Shown here: in pieces, positions 4,434 to 5,795 of the stretch
Position numbering within the stretch: position 1 is the first letter of the stretch
How the letters are laid out: every line of letters begins with the position of its first letter
Assembly (NCBI GenBank): GCA_949902685.1
Contig: CATLDS010000043.1
Span: 1-5,795, forward strand
Source of the DNA: an uncultured Christensenellaceae bacterium
GTDB lineage: Bacteria; Bacillota; Clostridia; Christensenellales; UBA1242
Length of the DNA stretch: 5,795 bases
Reading direction: 5' to 3'
Translations under genes and position numbers: made by a program
Notes under the pieces: generated by a model
Databases searched by the model: none
The model's input: only the letters and a program-made list of their open reading frames with translations
Told to the model about the DNA's origin: nothing

Positions 4434-5795
4434 TTAGTTAAGATATAATCCTACACTCTTTAATTCTAGTTTTTCCTTAGTTATCTGTTTGCATGGAGCG
4501 GTACGTGTCAAAATTGAGATATCGTTCACATCTACTGCCACAATATTATCTTTACAATTTAGCACTAATTCACCTGTTACCACTGGAGAAACTACTGCAA
4601 ATATTTTCTCATTACCCGATAATATCTTTAGACCTTTTCTATTCCTAGCACCTACACCAATCTCGTTTAAACTAAACTTCTTAGCCATACCATTCTGTGT
4701 AATCACCAGCACCTTATCCAATGTATTGACCTGACTAGCAAATATAACGTGTTGTTTATCATTCAAACTCATACCTATCACACCGCCACTATTACGTTTG
4801 GTAACAGGTACTGTACTATATTCCATATTAACAGCCATACCATCACTGCTAGCCATCAAAACTGATGGTAAATTATCATTAATCTGTACATTGACGATAC
4901 GATCAAAATCTTTTAATTTAATCGCAATACTACCAGACTTCACTTTATCAAATTCACTGGTTTCAATTCGCTTAATAAAACCATCGCGTGTCATCATAAT
5001 AAGTTCTTTTGACTCTGTCATTTCCTCATTACTGAATGCTGACACTATACATTCTTTCGATTCAGCGTGCACTATTTGATTGAGCGCCGTACCTTTCTGC
5101 GCAAATTTTGATTTAGGAATATCTCGCACATTAACACGGAAGAAATTACCAAAATTAGTGAACATATATATACTGCTATTAGTGCTAGTATGCACGATAG
5201 TTTTATGCAATGCACTGACATTATCGTACTTATATTCAGGTAACGCACTCTGTATCTGCTTGATATCCAACATCTTTATCCTTAATCCATCATTGGATAC
5301 CGCCACAGCACACTCCGTATCTAACAACTTCTCAATAGGTGTAATGCTATAATTGTCGAACGTTGTCACTATTTTTGTTTTACGAGGAGTAGCATATTTG
5401 TCTTTTAATACTGTCAACTCTCGTTTAATGACTCCGTATTGCAATTCTCTACTATTCAATATCGCTGTCAATTCTTCTATAGTCTTTTTTAGTTCTACTA
5501 ATTCTTGACGTAACTTTTCCACCTCAAGATTAGTGAGCCTACTCAATCTCATATCCAAAATTGCTTGAGTTTGAATTTCTGTAAGGTTGAAGCGTGACAT
5601 CAGTTTAACTTTGGCATCTGCTGTAGAAGCGGATGTCTTGATTATCTTAATAACTTCATCAATATTTTGTATTGCGACACAAAGTCCTTCCACTATATGC
5701 GCTCTGGCTTTCGCTTTTTCTAAATCAAATTTAGTACGGCGAACAATTACATCTAACTGAAATTTAATGTAGTATGACAAGTAATCTAATAGGCC
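4434..5795 (-). CDS. gyrA: DNA gyrase/topoisomerase IV subunit A, C-terminal part
   Basis: This is the last 453 residues of a type IIA topoisomerase A subunit; the start and the catalytic Tyr domain lie beyond the right edge. The visible part begins GLLDYLSYYIKFQLDVIVRR, the helix leading into the coiled-coil arm. It continues with KFDLEKAKARAHIVEGL and the GyrA-typical TQAILDMRLSRLTNLE (about 76-91), then the second coiled-coil strand ending at PRKTKIV (137-143). From about 160 to 440 comes a beta-pinwheel with six repeats, shown by strands such as LIMMTRDGFIKRI, VLMASSDGMAVNM and VLVITQNGMAKKF. The GyrA box (QRRGGKG) expected in the first blade is absent; the region reads QSALPEYKYDNVSAL. 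Arm sequences resemble GyrA more than ParC, but without the box its activity may be closer to topoisomerase IV. The symbol follows the arm similarity and is uncertain between gyrA and parC. Confidence 0.85.
   Translation of the reverse strand, partial: GLLDYLSYYIKFQLDVIVRRTKFDLEKAKARAHIVEGLCVAIQNIDEVIKIIKTSASTADAKVKLMSRFNLTEIQTQAILDMRLSRLTNLEVEKLRQELVELKKTIEELTAILNSRELQYGVIKRELTVLKDKYATPRKTKIVTTFDNYSITPIEKLLDTECAVAVSNDGLRIKMLDIKQIQSALPEYKYDNVSALHKTIVHTSTNSSIYMFTNFGNFFRVNVRDIPKSKFAQKGTALNQIVHAESKECIVSAFSNEEMTESKELIMMTRDGFIKRIETSEFDKVKSGSIAIKLKDFDRIVNVQINDNLPSVLMASSDGMAVNMEYSTVPVTKRNSGGVIGMSLNDKQHVIFASQVNTLDKVLVITQNGMAKKFSLNEIGVGARNRKGLKILSGNEKIFAVVSPVVTGELVLNCKDNIVAVDVNDISILTRTAPCKQITKEKLELKSVGLYLN

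Noticed and set aside
4434..4740. Truncation of the topoisomerase C-terminus
   Set aside because: Six pinwheel repeats can be counted and the frame ends after the last, so the 3' end looks complete; only the 5' end is cut by the window.
1..5795. CRISPR array, tRNA, rRNA or insertion sequence
   Set aside because: No regularly spaced direct repeats, tRNA-like cloverleaf, rRNA-like segment, transposase motif or paired terminal repeats were seen.

Overview
This is an AT-rich, low-GC window with the gene content of a Bacillota genome, most likely a spore-forming or formerly spore-forming member of the Clostridia. The main evidence is a YabP-type spore-coat assembly gene at the left edge and a YlmC/YmxH PRC-barrel gene directly upstream of nrdR, a pairing common in Clostridia. 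Shine-Dalgarno (SD) sites, sigma-A-like promoters and hairpin/U-tract terminators are also of Bacillota type. All visible stop codons are TAA or TAG.

Layout. Six of the seven complete or 5'-truncated genes, and the partial gene at the left edge, lie on the minus strand. Read in the direction of transcription (right to left) they are: the C-terminal 453 residues of a GyrA/ParC-family type II topoisomerase subunit (4434-5795, 5' end outside the window); ylmC (4050-4382); nrdR (3510-3944); a six-helix PAP2 membrane phosphatase (2777-3427); a YkpA/YbiT-type ABC-F ATPase (1135-2724); an unrecognised 97-residue protein (246-539); and the N-terminal 60 residues of a YabP-like protein (1-182, running off the left edge). 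The only plus-strand gene is a small regulator with two XRE-type helix-turn-helix (HTH) units (655-1083). It is divergent from the 97-residue gene and convergent with the ABC-F gene, sharing a bidirectional terminator with it.

Organisation. Although the genes are co-directional, most seem to be separate transcription units. nrdR, the PAP2 gene and the ABC-F gene each end in a hairpin terminator whose 5' arm or loop contains or touches the stop codon. A promoter-like sequence follows before the next gene. Two genes (PAP2 and ylmC) have no SD, and the best promoter match puts the transcription start at or next to the ATG, so their mRNAs may be leaderless.

The genes do not form one pathway. They cover DNA topology, ribonucleotide reductase regulation, lipid phosphate or undecaprenyl pyrophosphate turnover, ribosome-associated ATPase function and sporulation. 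I see no complete new multi-gene system. The strongest points for a second look are protein-level departures in conserved families: an ABC-F protein whose second composite ATP site has lost both its P-loop and its signature; a GyrA-family subunit with no recognisable GyrA box; and an NrdR whose normally conserved C-terminal Phe-Ala-Ser-Val-Tyr-Arg motif is replaced. Repeated NrdR-box half-sites around the nrdR promoter also deserve checking.
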